Shown here in pieces: positions 14,317 to 23,015 of a DNA stretch of 30,214 bases; the first letter of the stretch is position 1, and each line of letters begins with the position of its first letter. The notes beneath the pieces are model-generated. The model saw only the letters and a list, made by a program, of their open reading frames with translations. It searched no databases and was not told where the DNA came from. The translations under genes and the position numbers were made by a program. Source of the DNA: CALOBA01 sp942491465 (lineage in GTDB: Bacteria > Pseudomonadota > Gammaproteobacteria > Chromatiales > Chromatiaceae); contig CALOBA010000048.1 of assembly GCA_942491465.1 (NCBI GenBank), positions 1 through 30,214 on the forward strand. The letters run 5' to 3'.

Positions 14317-15546
14317 CTAGCTGAAGGTCTTGAGGAAAAACGGGATCAGCAATGCATTGATCAGGTCGATGAAGAAGGCGCAGACCAGCGGCACGATGAT
14401 GAAGGCGAGGTGGGACGGCCCGTAGCGCTGGGTGACCGCCGACATGTTGGCCATGGCCGTCGGTGTCGAGCCCAGGGAGATACCGCCGAATCCGGAGCAG
14501 ACCACGGCGGCGTCGTAGCTGCGTCCCATGGCCGGGAAGACGATGAAGATCGCCACCGAGACGGCGATCGCAAACTGGGCGGCAAGGATGGTGAGGATCG
14601 GTCCGGCCAGATCGATGAGCGTCCATAGCTGCATGCTCATCAAGGACATGGCCAGGAAGGTGCCCAGGGCGATGTCGGCGATCAGTGCTATGGCCGGCGT
14701 ACGCGATGGCCAGCCTCGGCCGCTGATGCGCGGGAAGTTCTTCGGTACCAGGTTGGTCAGGATGATGCCGGCGAACAGGCAGGTCACGAACAACGGCAGC
14801 TTCAGGCCGAGATCGGCAACGATCTCGTTCAGCACCAGGCCGACGATGGCGCAGATATGGATCGCCAGTACCGCATCGAGGAAGTCCAGGTGGTTGATCC
14901 CCCTGCGGTCCTCTTCTTGGGTCAGTCCCACGTCCTGGGTCCCCTGCTCGGTGGCGGTCAGCCCATGGCGCTTGATCAGCAGTTTGGCGATGGGGCCGCC
15001 CATCACGCTGGCCAGGATCAGGCCAAAGGTGGCGCAGGCGATGCCGATCTCCATGGCGTTTGTGATGCCGTAGCCTTCAGCGATTTGCGGCGCCCAAGCG
15101 ATTGCGGTGCCGTGTCCGCCGATCAGCGAGACGGTGCCGCCGAGCATGCCGACGGCCGTTGGCAGGCCGAACAGGGCCGCGACCGAGATGCCGGTGATGT
15201 TCTGCAAGACCATGTAGCCGATGGTGATCGCGAGCAGGATGATCAGCGGCTTGCCCCCGGCGCGCAGGTCCGAGAGGCTGGCGTTGATGCCAATGGTCGT
15301 GAAAAAGTAGATCAGCAGCGCGTCCCGGGCCGCCAAGTCGAACTCGACCGCGACACCGGCGGTGAAATAGAGCAGCCCGAACAGGATCGAGAACAGCAGG
15401 CCGCCGGTGACGGGCTCCGGGATGCTGAATTCCCGCAGCGGACCGAAGGCATCGTTCAGTCGCTTGCCGACGAACAAGACGATGATGCCGATGGTCAGGG
15501 CAAGAAAGGAGTGGATATGCAGGACACCATCTTGTAGCTCGAACAT
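14317..15546 (-). CDS. gltS: Sodium/glutamate symporter
   Basis: An inner-membrane Na+-dependent glutamate carrier of about 409 aa, the usual length. It has ten or more hydrophobic segments and the family signatures FFTTIGINASLSDLRAGGKP and GGHGTAIAWAP in the first half, with the pseudo-repeat GFGGISLGSTPTAMANM in the second half. These two inverted re-entrant regions form the substrate site in GltS. ATG 15546 is preferred because GGAG lies eight bases upstream; a TTG four codons earlier is less likely. The upstream region carries 24-bp tandem repeats that separate it from dgkA. Confidence 0.95.
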   Translation of the reverse strand: MFELQDGVLHIHSFLALTIGIIVLFVGKRLNDAFGPLREFSIPEPVTGGLLFSILFGLLYFTAGVAVEFDLAARDALLIYFFTTIGINASLSDLRAGGKPLIILLAITIGYMVLQNITGISVAALFGLPTAVGMLGGTVSLIGGHGTAIAWAPQIAEGYGITNAMEIGIACATFGLILASVMGGPIAKLLIKRHGLTATEQGTQDVGLTQEEDRRGINHLDFLDAVLAIHICAIVGLVLNEIVADLGLKLPLFVTCLFAGIILTNLVPKNFPRISGRGWPSRTPAIALIADIALGTFLAMSLMSMQLWTLIDLAGPILTILAAQFAIAVSVAIFIVFPAMGRSYDAAVVCSGFGGISLGSTPTAMANMSAVTQRYGPSHLAFIIVPLVCAFFIDLINALLIPFFLKTFS

Positions 15547-15559
15547 GGGCGGCTCCAAA

Positions 15560-15631
15560 GTTGCGTTAGCTGGTTAAGCTGTTGTTGCGTTGGCTGGGTA
15601 AGCTGCTGTTGCGTTGGCTGGGTAAGCTGCT
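15560..15631 (+). repeat. Three tandem 24-bp repeats upstream of gltS
   Basis: Units at 15560-15583, 15584-15607 and 15608-15631. The second and third are identical (GTTGCGTTGGCTGGGTAAGC plus TGCT); the first differs at three positions. A fourth partial unit may have begun at 15632. The array fills the space between the gltS start and the dgkA promoter region and could act as repeated binding sites or be a neutral expansion. Confidence 0.9.
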
Positions 15632-15648
15632 TAGGTTGTGGAATCGGG

Positions 15649-15679
15649 TTGGCAATGTCGGGGAGTGCAGGGGGATAAT
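15649..15679 (+). promoter_or_regulatory. Candidate sigma70 promoter for dgkA
   Basis: TTGGCA at 15649-15654 and GATAAT at 15674-15679, spaced 19 bp, about 45 bp before the dgkA start. The spacing is long, so this is tentative. Confidence 0.35.
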
Positions 15680-15724
15680 GTAAGGCCCGTATCGATTCAT
15701 CCATGCGCACCACTGAGGACCTCG

Positions 15725-16099
15725 ATGGCCAATCACAACACCAAAGGCTGGCGCCGAATCGTCAACGCCTTCGGCTATTCGATGAAGGGCTTCAAGGCCT
15801 GTTGGGAACTGGAGGAGGCGTTTCGTCAAGAGGTCATACTGTTGGTGCCGCTGATCCCGGTCGGTATCCTGTTGGGCGCGACCCCGGCGGAGCGGGCCAT
15901 GCTCGTCGGCAGCCTGCTGATGGTGCCGATCGTCGAACTGCTGAACTCGGCCATCGAGGCCAATGTCGATCGTGTCGGCCTGGAACGGCATGAGCTGTCC
16001 AAACGCGCCAAGGACATCGCCTCGGCGGCGGTCTTCACCAGCATCGCCTTTGCAATGTTGATCTGGGCCTTGATTCTGGTGCCGCGTTTGTTCGGCTAA
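15725..16099 (+). CDS. dgkA: Diacylglycerol kinase
   Basis: A 124-aa trimeric inner-membrane enzyme that phosphorylates diacylglycerol to phosphatidic acid in phospholipid recycling. It has an N-terminal amphipathic segment (RIVNAFGYSMKGFKACWELE), three membrane helices and the family signature VELLNSAIEANVDRVG with the catalytic Glu, then HELSKRAKDIASAAVF. Length matches E. coli DgkA (about 122 aa). ATG 15725 gives the normal N-terminus; the frame is open upstream but that part is not conserved in style. Divergent from gltS, convergent with the following membrane protein. Confidence 0.96.
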   Translation: MANHNTKGWRRIVNAFGYSMKGFKACWELEEAFRQEVILLVPLIPVGILLGATPAERAMLVGSLLMVPIVELLNSAIEANVDRVGLERHELSKRAKDIASAAVFTSIAFAMLIWALILVPRLFG

Positions 16100-16104
16100 G
16101 TCAA

Positions 16105-16193
16105 GGTTCAGAAACAAGTGGTGCAGGCGCAACCACGAAATGGCCAGTCAAAAGGTTTAGCGAGCGGGCGTCTGCGCCACTTGTTTCTGAACC
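16105..16193. repeat. 89-bp long inverted repeat (possible MITE or bidirectional terminator)
   Basis: GGTTCAGAAACAAGTGG at the left end and its exact complement at the right end. The pairing extends to 26 bp per arm with two mismatches. It lies between two convergent genes, so it may stop transcription from both sides. Sharp ends and a non-pairing 37-bp centre also fit a small mobile element, but no flanking duplication is seen. Confidence 0.7.
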
Positions 16194-16241
16194 GATCCTA
16201 AGCGCGTCTTGGCGCGGATGCTTCCCGCCCGCCGCGCAGGC

Positions 16242-17018
16242 TCAGAGTCCCTCATGCTCCTCGACGTGGAAGCCGAGCAGCTCAAGCACCAGTCCGGTGA
16301 TCGCGCCGCCGAGCATGCCGCCCAGGAATCCCTCGGGAACGTCGCTGACAACACCGTCGATCACCGCCTTGGTGGCGAGGTCCATTGCCGCTGCGGTGGT
16401 TCCGCTCATCATCCAGATGCTGGCCGCGACGACGGCGGCGATCAGCGCCGAGACCATCGGTGCGGCGAGCCCCGCCGGCAGCCAGCCGCTGCAGACCTGG
16501 ACGATCCAGTGCTCGTTGAGTTGGAACAGGGAGCCGACCAGGGCGACGATCCCTGCGGCCATGACGAACGCGCTCAAGTTGCCCGGATAAAAGTGGAGGA
16601 CAACGGACAGGATGACGCCGGCGCCGAGCCCGGCCAGCAGTCCGGTCAAGGTCTCCGCCAAGGGGCGTGCCGTGCGGCGGATCATCCAGGTAAAGAACAG
16701 CCCGTTGACGGCACCGAGGATGGCGGCGACACCGGCGATGGCGGGCAGCTCGATGCGCTGGGCGCTGAGGATCAGGTAGCCGATCGAGGCGATCACGCCG
16801 CTGGTTGCGCCGACCATCGCCACCTGCATCGAGCTGTAGAACGCCACCGTTGTCATGGCGGCGGCGAGCGAGGCGATGATCAACGTCTGCCAAGCCCCGA
16901 GGGTGAGCAGCGTAAGGATCTGGTAGAGCGCGATAAACAGGGCGCCGAAGATGGCACCGGCAAGTCCCCAGACGAGCACGGTCAGGGCGATGGCAGTTGG
17001 GCGATCATGCGATGGCAT
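16242..17018 (-). CDS. Multi-span inner-membrane protein of unknown function
   Basis: A 258-aa very hydrophobic protein with about seven or eight predicted membrane helices and Gly/Ala-rich packing (for example VLVWGLAGAIFGALFIALYQ and GGMLGGAITGLVLELLGF). The end is acidic and His-bearing (HVEEHEGL). I do not recognise a family or a catalytic motif. The start is ATG 17018 because GAAGGAGG precedes it at ideal spacing; the open frame extends further but is not protein-like. No operon partner: phaB is divergent and dgkA convergent. Transport or membrane structure are only guesses. Confidence 0.8.
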   Translation of the reverse strand: MPSHDRPTAIALTVLVWGLAGAIFGALFIALYQILTLLTLGAWQTLIIASLAAAMTTVAFYSSMQVAMVGATSGVIASIGYLILSAQRIELPAIAGVAAILGAVNGLFFTWMIRRTARPLAETLTGLLAGLGAGVILSVVLHFYPGNLSAFVMAAGIVALVGSLFQLNEHWIVQVCSGWLPAGLAAPMVSALIAAVVAASIWMMSGTTAAAMDLATKAVIDGVVSDVPEGFLGGMLGGAITGLVLELLGFHVEEHEGL

Positions 17019-17340
17019 GGGTCCTCCTTCGGGGTGATCCCGGCTCGTGGGGTCAGGTGCCCTGGGCCGAGGTTCGGTGCCTTGGCCGGCCGGGCATTGC
17101 CTGTTTGAAGCCTGTCGTCGTCGTTGTCGTTGTCGTGGCCTGCGCCGGCGCACCAGGGTGCAGGTCCCTGAGCATTCTACCGAAAACGCCGGGCTGCGCG
17201 TATCCGGTGTTCGCGCAAGCGATGGCCGTTGATGGATGCGCCTTGCGAAGGGTGGTCCGCCCGTGCCAGTCTTCTCCGTGGGGCGTGCCGGCGCGGGCAC
17301 GTCCGATGGTCAATCACAAATCACCGAGCGAGGCATGTTT
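17019..17340. other. Divergent intergenic region before phaB
   Basis: About 320 bp between a minus-strand membrane protein and phaB. It contains a short GTC/GTT triplet run at about 17114-17138. A ribosome site (GCGAGG) precedes ATG 17341. No clear promoter or protein-coding stretch was identified. Confidence 0.5.
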
Positions 17341-18063
17341 ATGGCAAGAGTCGCACTGGTCACCGGCGGCACCCGCGGCATCGGCGAGGCAATCTGCCTG
17401 GCCCTAAGAGACGCGGGCTATAGCGTGGCGGCGAATTACGGCGGCAACGTCGACGCGGCGAAGCTGTTCACCGAGCGCACCGGAATTCCCGCGTTTCGAT
17501 TCGATGTGGGGGACTTCGCGGCCGTGCAGGCCGGTGTCGCGGAGATCGAGCAGGCGCTGGGGCCGGTGGAGGTGCTGGTGAACAACGCAGGGATCACCCG
17601 CGACGGCACCATGCACAAGATGGACCCGGCAAAATGGCAGGCGGTCATCGATACCAACCTGGGCTCCTGCTTCAACTGCAGTCGTGCAGTCATCGAAGGT
17701 ATGCGCGAGCGCGCCTTTGGCCGGATCGTCAACATCGGCTCCATCAACGGACAGGCCGGACAATACGGTCAGGTCAACTACGCGGCGGCAAAATCCGGCA
17801 TCCATGGCTTCACCAAGGCGCTGGCGCAGGAGGGCGCGGCCACGGGCATCACGGTCAACGCGGTGGCCCCCGGCTACGTGGATACGGATATGGTCAGGGC
17901 GGTGCCGCCTCAGGTGCTGGAGAAGATCGTTCGACGCATCCCGGTGGGCCGGCTCGGCAAGCCCGAGGACATCGCTAGGACGGTGCTGTTTTTGGTCGAC
18001 GATGCCGCGGACTTCATTACTGGGGCCACCGTCTCGGTGAACGGTGGCCAGCACATGTATTGA
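17341..18063 (+). CDS. phaB: Acetoacetyl-CoA reductase
   Basis: A 240-aa short-chain dehydrogenase that reduces acetoacetyl-CoA to (R)-3-hydroxybutyryl-CoA with NADPH, the second step of polyhydroxybutyrate synthesis. It shows the cofactor loop GGTRGIG (9-15), NNAG (81-84) and the catalytic set Asn105, Ser134, Tyr147 and Lys151 (YAAAK). PhaB-specific stretches include NAGITRDGTMHKM and GRIVNIGSINGQAGQ, and it ends VNGGQHMY. Length matches PhaB of about 246 aa. ATG 17341 is chosen for spacing from GAGG. It is separate from phaA and phaC, which are not in the window, and ends 14 bp from the convergent ihfB. Confidence 0.94.
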   Translation: MARVALVTGGTRGIGEAICLALRDAGYSVAANYGGNVDAAKLFTERTGIPAFRFDVGDFAAVQAGVAEIEQALGPVEVLVNNAGITRDGTMHKMDPAKWQAVIDTNLGSCFNCSRAVIEGMRERAFGRIVNIGSINGQAGQYGQVNYAAAKSGIHGFTKALAQEGAATGITVNAVAPGYVDTDMVRAVPPQVLEKIVRRIPVGRLGKPEDIARTVLFLVDDAADFITGATVSVNGGQHMY

Positions 18064-18077
18064 GCGCGGAGTCGGGC

Positions 18078-18422
18078 TCAGCCGCCGACGGCGGCGGCCC
18101 GCAGCGGCTCCTCGTCCAGCTCCGACGCGAGCTGGACCTGATAGGCCTCGTTGACGCGATCACGCAGGTCCTTGCCGGGCTTGAAGTGCGGTACGTATTT
18201 GCCCGATAGGGCAACTGCTTCACCGGTCTTCGGGTTGCGCCCCATTCGCGGCGGGCGATAGTGCAGCGAGAAGCTGCCGAAGCCGCGGATCTCGATCCGC
18301 TCGCCGGTGGCGAGCGCGGTGCTCATCTGCTCTAGGATGTAGCGGACGGCGAGCTCGACGTCTTTGTAGGCGAGATGGCTCTGCTCGGCGGCCAGAATCT
18401 CGATGAGCTCGGATTTCATCAT
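18078..18422 (-). CDS. ihfB: Integration host factor beta subunit
   Basis: A 114-aa DNA-bending protein that pairs with IhfA. It begins MMKSELIEILA, equivalent to the usual MTKSELIE, which fixes the start at 18422. It contains GFGSFSLHYRPPRMGRNPKT, the beta arm with the intercalating proline, and ends in an Ala/Glu extension about 15-20 residues longer than the E. coli protein. It lies 111 bp downstream of rpsA, the standard gammaproteobacterial order. Confidence 0.97.
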   Translation of the reverse strand: MMKSELIEILAAEQSHLAYKDVELAVRYILEQMSTALATGERIEIRGFGSFSLHYRPPRMGRNPKTGEAVALSGKYVPHFKPGKDLRDRVNEAYQVQLASELDEEPLRAAAVGG

Positions 18423-18533
18423 GTCGGTGTGCCTGCGAACCGGAAATTCTTCCAGACCGGCCCAACGGGCCGGTCCAGACGGTGATGCTGCTTTCAGGTC
18501 GGCGGGAAAGCTGCGTCCCTGCACGGACTGGCG

Positions 18534-20213
18534 TCAGTCCCGCTGGGCCTCTTCCATCTGCTGCTTGAGGATGTCCCCAAGCGTGGCGGTCCCGGCTTGC
18601 GCCTCACGGGAGTAGCCCTTGATGGCGGCCTGCTCCTCGGCGTAGTCCTTGGCCTTGATCGACAGCGAGATGGTGCGGTTCTTGCGGTCCACGCCGACGA
18701 ACTTGGCCTCGACGGTCTCGCCGGGCTTGAGCACCGCACGGGCGTCCTCGACGCGATCGCGCGAGATCTCGGAGGCGCGCAGGTAGCCCTCGACACCCTC
18801 GCCAAGATCGATGGTCGCGCCTTTGGCGTCGACATCGAGGATCGTGCCGTTGACGATGCTGCCCTTCTCATGCAGCGCGACGAAGCTGGAGAACGGGTCC
18901 TTGTCGAGCTGCTTGACGCCGAGGGAGATGCGCTCGCGCTCGGGGTCCACCGAGAGCACGACGGTCTCGATCTCGTCGCCCTTCTTGTAGCGGCGCAGGG
19001 CGTCGTCGCCGGCCTCGTCCCAAGAGATGTCCGAGAGGTGAACCAGACCGTCGATGCCGCCGTCCAGGCCGATGAAGATACCGAAGTCGGTGATGGACTT
19101 GATCTGGCCGGCGACATGGTCGCCCTTCTTATGGGTGGCCGAGAACTCGTCCCAGGGGTTCATCTGGCACTGCTTGATGCCCAAGGAGATACGGCGGCGT
19201 TCTTCGTCGATGTCGAGCACCATGACCTCGACCTCGTCGCCCAAGGAGACGACCTTCGAGGGATGGATGTTCTTGTTGGTCCAGTCCATCTCGGAGACGT
19301 GCACCAAGCCCTCGACGCCCTCTTCGATCTCGACGAAGCAGCCGTAGTCGGCGATGTTCGTGACCTTGCCGAAGACCCGCGTGCTCTCCGGGTAGCGGCG
19401 CGAGATGTTGACCCACGGATCTTCGCCCATCTGCTTGAGGCCGAGGGAGACGCGCTGGCGTTCGCGATCGAACTTGAGCACCTTGACCATGACCTCTTGG
19501 CCGATCTCCACCACCTCGGACGGGTGCTTGACCCGGCGCCAGGCCATATCGGTGATGTGCAGCAGGCCGTCGATACCACCCAGGTCCAGGAAGGCGCCGT
19601 AGTCGGTGAGGTTCTTGACCACGCCGTTGAGCTCGACCCCTTCCTCCAGGCGCTCGAGCAAGGCCTCGCGCTCGGCGCTGTACTCTTCCTCGACCACGGC
19701 ACGGCGGGAGACGACGACGTTGTTGCGGCGCCGGTCCAGCTTGATGACCTTGAATTCCAGGTCCTTGCCTTCGAGATAGGTGGTGTCGCGGACCGGACGT
19801 ACGTCCACCAGCGAGCCCGGCAGGAAGGCGCGGACGTTGCCCAGCTCGACGGTGAAGCCGCCTTTGACCTTGCCGTTGATCATGCCCGTGACGGTGTCGC
19901 CGTCCTCGAACGCCTTCTCCAGGCTGTCCCAGGCGGCCAAGCGCTTCGCACGCTCACGCGAGAGCCTTGTGGTGCCGGAGCCGTCTTCAACGGCATCGAG
20001 TGCGACCTGGACATCATCGCCGACGGCCACTTCGAGCTCGCCTTCGGGGCTGATGAACTGATTCCGCGGGATGATTCCCTCGGACTTGAGGCCGGCATTG
20101 ACGATGACGGAGTCCGGCGTGATGGCCACAACTTGCCCGGTGACGATATTGCCGGGCTGAAGTTGGGTAGTAGTCAGGCTCTCTTCGAACAGTTCCGCGA
20201 AGCTTTCGGTCAT
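18534..20213 (-). CDS. rpsA: 30S ribosomal protein S1
   Basis: A 559-aa protein with six consecutive S1 RNA-binding domains. The first two, divergent ones anchor it to the 30S subunit; repeats three to six each carry the DYGAFLDLGG / DYGCFVEIEEG / DFGIFIGLDGG pattern and a GDEVEVMVL-type strand. Length matches the E. coli protein (557 aa). Start ATG 20213 gives the conserved MTESFAELFEESL. It recruits mRNA to the ribosome and usually represses its own translation through the leader. Flanked by cmk upstream and ihfB downstream, a widely conserved group. Confidence 0.98.
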   Translation of the reverse strand: MTESFAELFEESLTTTQLQPGNIVTGQVVAITPDSVIVNAGLKSEGIIPRNQFISPEGELEVAVGDDVQVALDAVEDGSGTTRLSRERAKRLAAWDSLEKAFEDGDTVTGMINGKVKGGFTVELGNVRAFLPGSLVDVRPVRDTTYLEGKDLEFKVIKLDRRRNNVVVSRRAVVEEEYSAEREALLERLEEGVELNGVVKNLTDYGAFLDLGGIDGLLHITDMAWRRVKHPSEVVEIGQEVMVKVLKFDRERQRVSLGLKQMGEDPWVNISRRYPESTRVFGKVTNIADYGCFVEIEEGVEGLVHVSEMDWTNKNIHPSKVVSLGDEVEVMVLDIDEERRRISLGIKQCQMNPWDEFSATHKKGDHVAGQIKSITDFGIFIGLDGGIDGLVHLSDISWDEAGDDALRRYKKGDEIETVVLSVDPERERISLGVKQLDKDPFSSFVALHEKGSIVNGTILDVDAKGATIDLGEGVEGYLRASEISRDRVEDARAVLKPGETVEAKFVGVDRKNRTISLSIKAKDYAEEQAAIKGYSREAQAGTATLGDILKQQMEEAQRD

Positions 20214-20639
20214 GGGTTTGGGGTTTCCTGGCGTTTCCGCCTGGCCTGTCTCGTCACACGACCCCAGCGCATCTGCGGGGTGTACCGACTTGACCCTCGT
20301 GGCTGGTATGACCGCTGCGGCTGGCTGCCGGTGCTGCGGCATCGGCGTTTCCGGCAGTCGATCCTGCGGTCAGGGTCTCGCGAAAGAGGTCTCGCTTGAA
20401 AACAGGGGTTGTTGTAGATAAAAATCAGCCGACGAGCTGTTCGCCGGCCACCAGTAGCGACGACCAACAGGGCCGCCATATTAACGTTCCGAGCCCGCGC
20501 CCCCGTGGGCATCCGCACCGTACCAAGCCGCGAGGCAATGTTGCCGGTTACGTCGGCAGATAAGGCAGCCTTAACAGCAACCTAAATACCAGCCAACCTA
20601 GCAAACGGCAGCCCCCGCTGAGGCATGCGCAGAATCGGA
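20214..20639. other. rpsA leader and promoter region
   Basis: About 425 bp between cmk and rpsA without a gene. The AT-richer patch near 20400-20430 (minus strand ATTTTTATCTACAAC) is the best place for the rpsA promoter. The remaining ~190 bp would be the rpsA 5' leader, which in other bacteria folds for S1 autorepression. No specific structure could be verified by eye. Confidence 0.5.
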
Positions 20640-21380
20640 TCAGGGGTTGGGCCCGGCTCGATCGTGCGCCGGTGACGACAGGAGTGCCGGCGCGGAGGCG
20701 TCGACGATTGCCATCACCCTATCGACCACACCGGCGATGGACAGCTCGGTGGTGTCGACCTGGTGAGCGCCGTCGGGCACGACCAAGGGGTCCTGCGTTC
20801 GGCCACGATCGCGCGCATCGCGCTCGCGCAGCTCAACCGCAAGGCCGCGCAGGTTAGCATCCACTCCCTTATCCTTCAACTGTTTATATCGGCGCCGCGC
20901 GCGTTCTTCGGGACTTGCGTCGAGATAGATCTTGACCTGCGCCTGGGGAAAGACCCGCGAGCCCATGTCGCGGCCGTCGGCGACCAGTCCCGGGGGCACG
21001 GCAGCGGCGCGTTGCCAGCCGAGCAGGGCGGCGCGCACCTGCGGGTGGGTGGCGACGCGGGATGCGGCGCGGCCGACGGCCTCGGTACGGATATGCTGCT
21101 CTACCTCATCGCCGTCGAGCAGCATGCGACCGGCGGCGAAGCCGATCCGCAGTTGCCCCGCCAACTCGCCGAGGGCCGGTCCGTCGTCGGGATCGACGTC
21201 GGCGCGCAGGGCGGCCAGCGCGAGCGTGCGATAGAGTGCGCCGCTGTCGAGGATATGAAACCCCAGACGCTCGGCCAGCGCGGCGGCGATCGTGCCCTTG
21301 CCGGTGCCCGATGGGCCGTCGATGGTGAGCACGGGAATCTCCATCGGCGGCTGTTGCCCGATGATCTCGTCGCTGCTCAT
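20640..21380 (-). CDS. cmk: Cytidylate kinase
   Basis: A 246-aa nucleoside monophosphate kinase that phosphorylates CMP and dCMP. It shows the P-loop DGPSGTGKGT, LDSGALYRTLALAAL, VADGRDMGSRVFPQA and the LID region ERARRRYKQLKDKGVD, all typical of Cmk. ATG 21380 overlaps the aroA stop by 4 nt (ATGA), so the two are translationally coupled; this adds about 12 residues before the usual MEIPVLTIDG start, which also has an ATG. The C-terminal tail is a little longer than in E. coli (227 aa). Confidence 0.96.
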   Translation of the reverse strand: MSSDEIIGQQPPMEIPVLTIDGPSGTGKGTIAAALAERLGFHILDSGALYRTLALAALRADVDPDDGPALGELAGQLRIGFAAGRMLLDGDEVEQHIRTEAVGRAASRVATHPQVRAALLGWQRAAAVPPGLVADGRDMGSRVFPQAQVKIYLDASPEERARRRYKQLKDKGVDANLRGLAVELRERDARDRGRTQDPLVVPDGAHQVDTTELSIAGVVDRVMAIVDASAPALLSSPAHDRAGPNP

Positions 21381-22699
21381 CCGTAGCGCACCACGATGTC
21401 GAGGCCGGCGCTCGCCGCCAGCGTTGCGAAGCCCGGGAAGGAGGTGTGGACGTTGCTGCAGTCGCGGATCTCGATTGGGCCGGAGCTGCGCAGCGCGGCC
21501 ATGGCGAACGCCATCGCGATGCGGTGGTCGCCGGCGCTGTCGATGGTGCCGCCCCTCGGTGTCCCGCCGCGGATGCGCATGCCGTCGGCTGTCGGTACGG
21601 CGTCGATGCCCAGCGCCGTCAGCCCGTTGGCCATGACCGCGATGCGGTCGCTCTCCTTGACCCGGAGTTCGGCGGCGCCGGTGAGCACGGTTTCGCCTTC
21701 GGCGCAGGCGGCGGCGATGAACAGGGCGGGGAACTCGTCGATGGCCAGGGGCACCTGATCCTCGGGGATGCGAATCCCGCGCAGCTGCGTCGCGCGCACG
21801 CGCAGATCGGCGACCGGTTCCCCGCCTAGCAGACGTTCGTTCTCGATGCCGATATCCGCGCCCATGGACCGCAGCAGCGTGATGATGCCGAACCGCGTGG
21901 GGTTGATGCCGACATTGGTTAGGGTCAGGTCCGATCCCGGGGCGATGCTCGCACCGACCAGGAAGAAGGCCGCCGAGGAGATGTCGGCGGGGACGCTGAT
22001 CGGCGCCGCAGTCAGTCGCCCGCCCGGGGGGAGACAGATGCGTGGTCCGTCGACCTCGGGCGGTCGGGCGAATGCGCGCAGCATGCGCTCGGTGTGGTCG
22101 CGGGTCGGGGCCGGCTCGGTGATGCAGGTCGGCGCCCGGCTGTAGAGCCCGGCGAGCAGCAGGCTGGATTTGACCTGAGCGCTGGGGACCGGCAGCACAT
22201 AATCGAGGCCGGTCAGTCCTGCGACCGGCGTGATCCTCAGCGGTGCCGTGCCGGCCTCGGTGGCGCCGATGCGGGCACCCATCCGCGTCAGCGGATCGGT
22301 GATCCGGCGCATGGGTCGGCGCGACAGCGAGGCGTCGCCGGTCAGGGTCGATGCGAAGGTCTGGCCGGCCAGCAGCCCGGTCATCAGGCGCATGGCGGTG
22401 CCGGAGTTGCCCATGTCGAGGGGGCTCGCGGGAGGCTGGAGACCGTCGAGTCCGACGCCTTTGATCGTGACGCGACCCTGCTCCGGGCCTTCGATGTCGA
22501 CGCCCATGGCGCGGAAGGCGGCCAGTGTGGCCAGGCTGTCGGCGCCCTCGAGGAAGCCGGTGATCTCGGTCTCACCGTCGGCGATGGCCCCCAGCATGAT
22601 GGCGCGATGGGAGATCGATTTGTCCCCGGGCACGCCCACCCGACCGGTCAACTGCCCGCCGGGGGCGCAATGAAAACGAAGCTCTTGGTCTGACGCCAA
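21377..22699 (-). CDS. aroA: 3-phosphoshikimate 1-carboxyvinyltransferase (EPSP synthase)
   Basis: A 440-aa enzyme joining shikimate-3-phosphate and phosphoenolpyruvate, sixth step of the shikimate pathway. Motifs are GDKSISHRAIMLGA, MGNSGTAMRLMTGLL, GDASLSRRPMRRI and, near the end, KESDRIAVMANGL. RPMRR and the overall layout resemble the class II type, but the glyphosate-site Gly in NSGTAM is kept, so intrinsic tolerance is not predicted from that residue. The start appears to be TTG at 22699, since no ATG or GTG lies near the conserved N-terminus; the ribosome site is AGAGG. First gene of aroA-cmk-rpsA-ihfB. Confidence 0.95.
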   Translation of the reverse strand: MASDQELRFHCAPGGQLTGRVGVPGDKSISHRAIMLGAIADGETEITGFLEGADSLATLAAFRAMGVDIEGPEQGRVTIKGVGLDGLQPPASPLDMGNSGTAMRLMTGLLAGQTFASTLTGDASLSRRPMRRITDPLTRMGARIGATEAGTAPLRITPVAGLTGLDYVLPVPSAQVKSSLLLAGLYSRAPTCITEPAPTRDHTERMLRAFARPPEVDGPRICLPPGGRLTAAPISVPADISSAAFFLVGASIAPGSDLTLTNVGINPTRFGIITLLRSMGADIGIENERLLGGEPVADLRVRATQLRGIRIPEDQVPLAIDEFPALFIAAACAEGETVLTGAAELRVKESDRIAVMANGLTALGIDAVPTADGMRIRGGTPRGGTIDSAGDHRIAMAFAMAALRSSGPIEIRDCSNVHTSFPGFATLAASAGLDIVVRYG

Positions 22700-23015
22700 C
22701 GCGGGCTACCTCTGCGGTGCGCTTGCGCCCCGGGGTCCGCGCTGGCCTGCAGGCGCAGCCATGCGAGGAGCCGGAGGACGCAGGGTTTCGAGAACGCCCA
22801 TAGGGGTGGGCATGCCGGCGGTGGTCCCAGGCAAGCCGCATTGCCCGGCAACGGACAACGCCTTGGGCGAGCAAAGCCGGTCAAAATAGCGGATCATGCC
22901 GCGGCTGTAAACGACCATGGGACGATCGGCCCCGGCCGGTCGTCATCGGGCCTCGGGGGTCAGCGTCCCCCAAGCACCGGTCTATCCATCGCAGACAACC
23001 TTAAGAGGAGAGCAG
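22700..23015. other. Divergent intergenic region between aroA and the flavoprotein gene
   Basis: About 315 bp without a gene. An inverted repeat at 22921-22944 has 11-bp arms with one mismatch around CC and could be an operator or a leader hairpin for the plus-strand gene. AAGAGGAG before 23016 is a strong ribosome site. Promoters could not be assigned. Confidence 0.5.

Noticed and set aside
15560..15631. Possible CRISPR array
   Set aside because: The 24-bp units are directly adjacent with no spacers and there are no cas genes; it is a plain tandem repeat.
15495..15713. Thr/Gln-rich leader peptide for gltS read through the tandem repeats
   Set aside because: The repeat unit is a multiple of three so any frame stays open; it overlaps the gltS start out of frame and has no clear ribosome site.
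16209..17108. 299-codon plus-strand open frame
   Set aside because: Opposite the membrane protein gene; Gly/Asp/Arg-rich shadow translation with no hydrophobic or catalytic pattern.
17053..17313. Small minus-strand frame with a poly-Thr run
   Set aside because: The run comes from GTC/GTT triplets in non-coding DNA upstream of phaB; no family and no ribosome site.
18597..20399. 600-codon open frame on the plus strand opposite rpsA
   Set aside because: Mirror of the high-GC rpsA codons; composition is Asp/Leu/Val-rich with no family resemblance, while the minus strand is unmistakably ribosomal protein S1.
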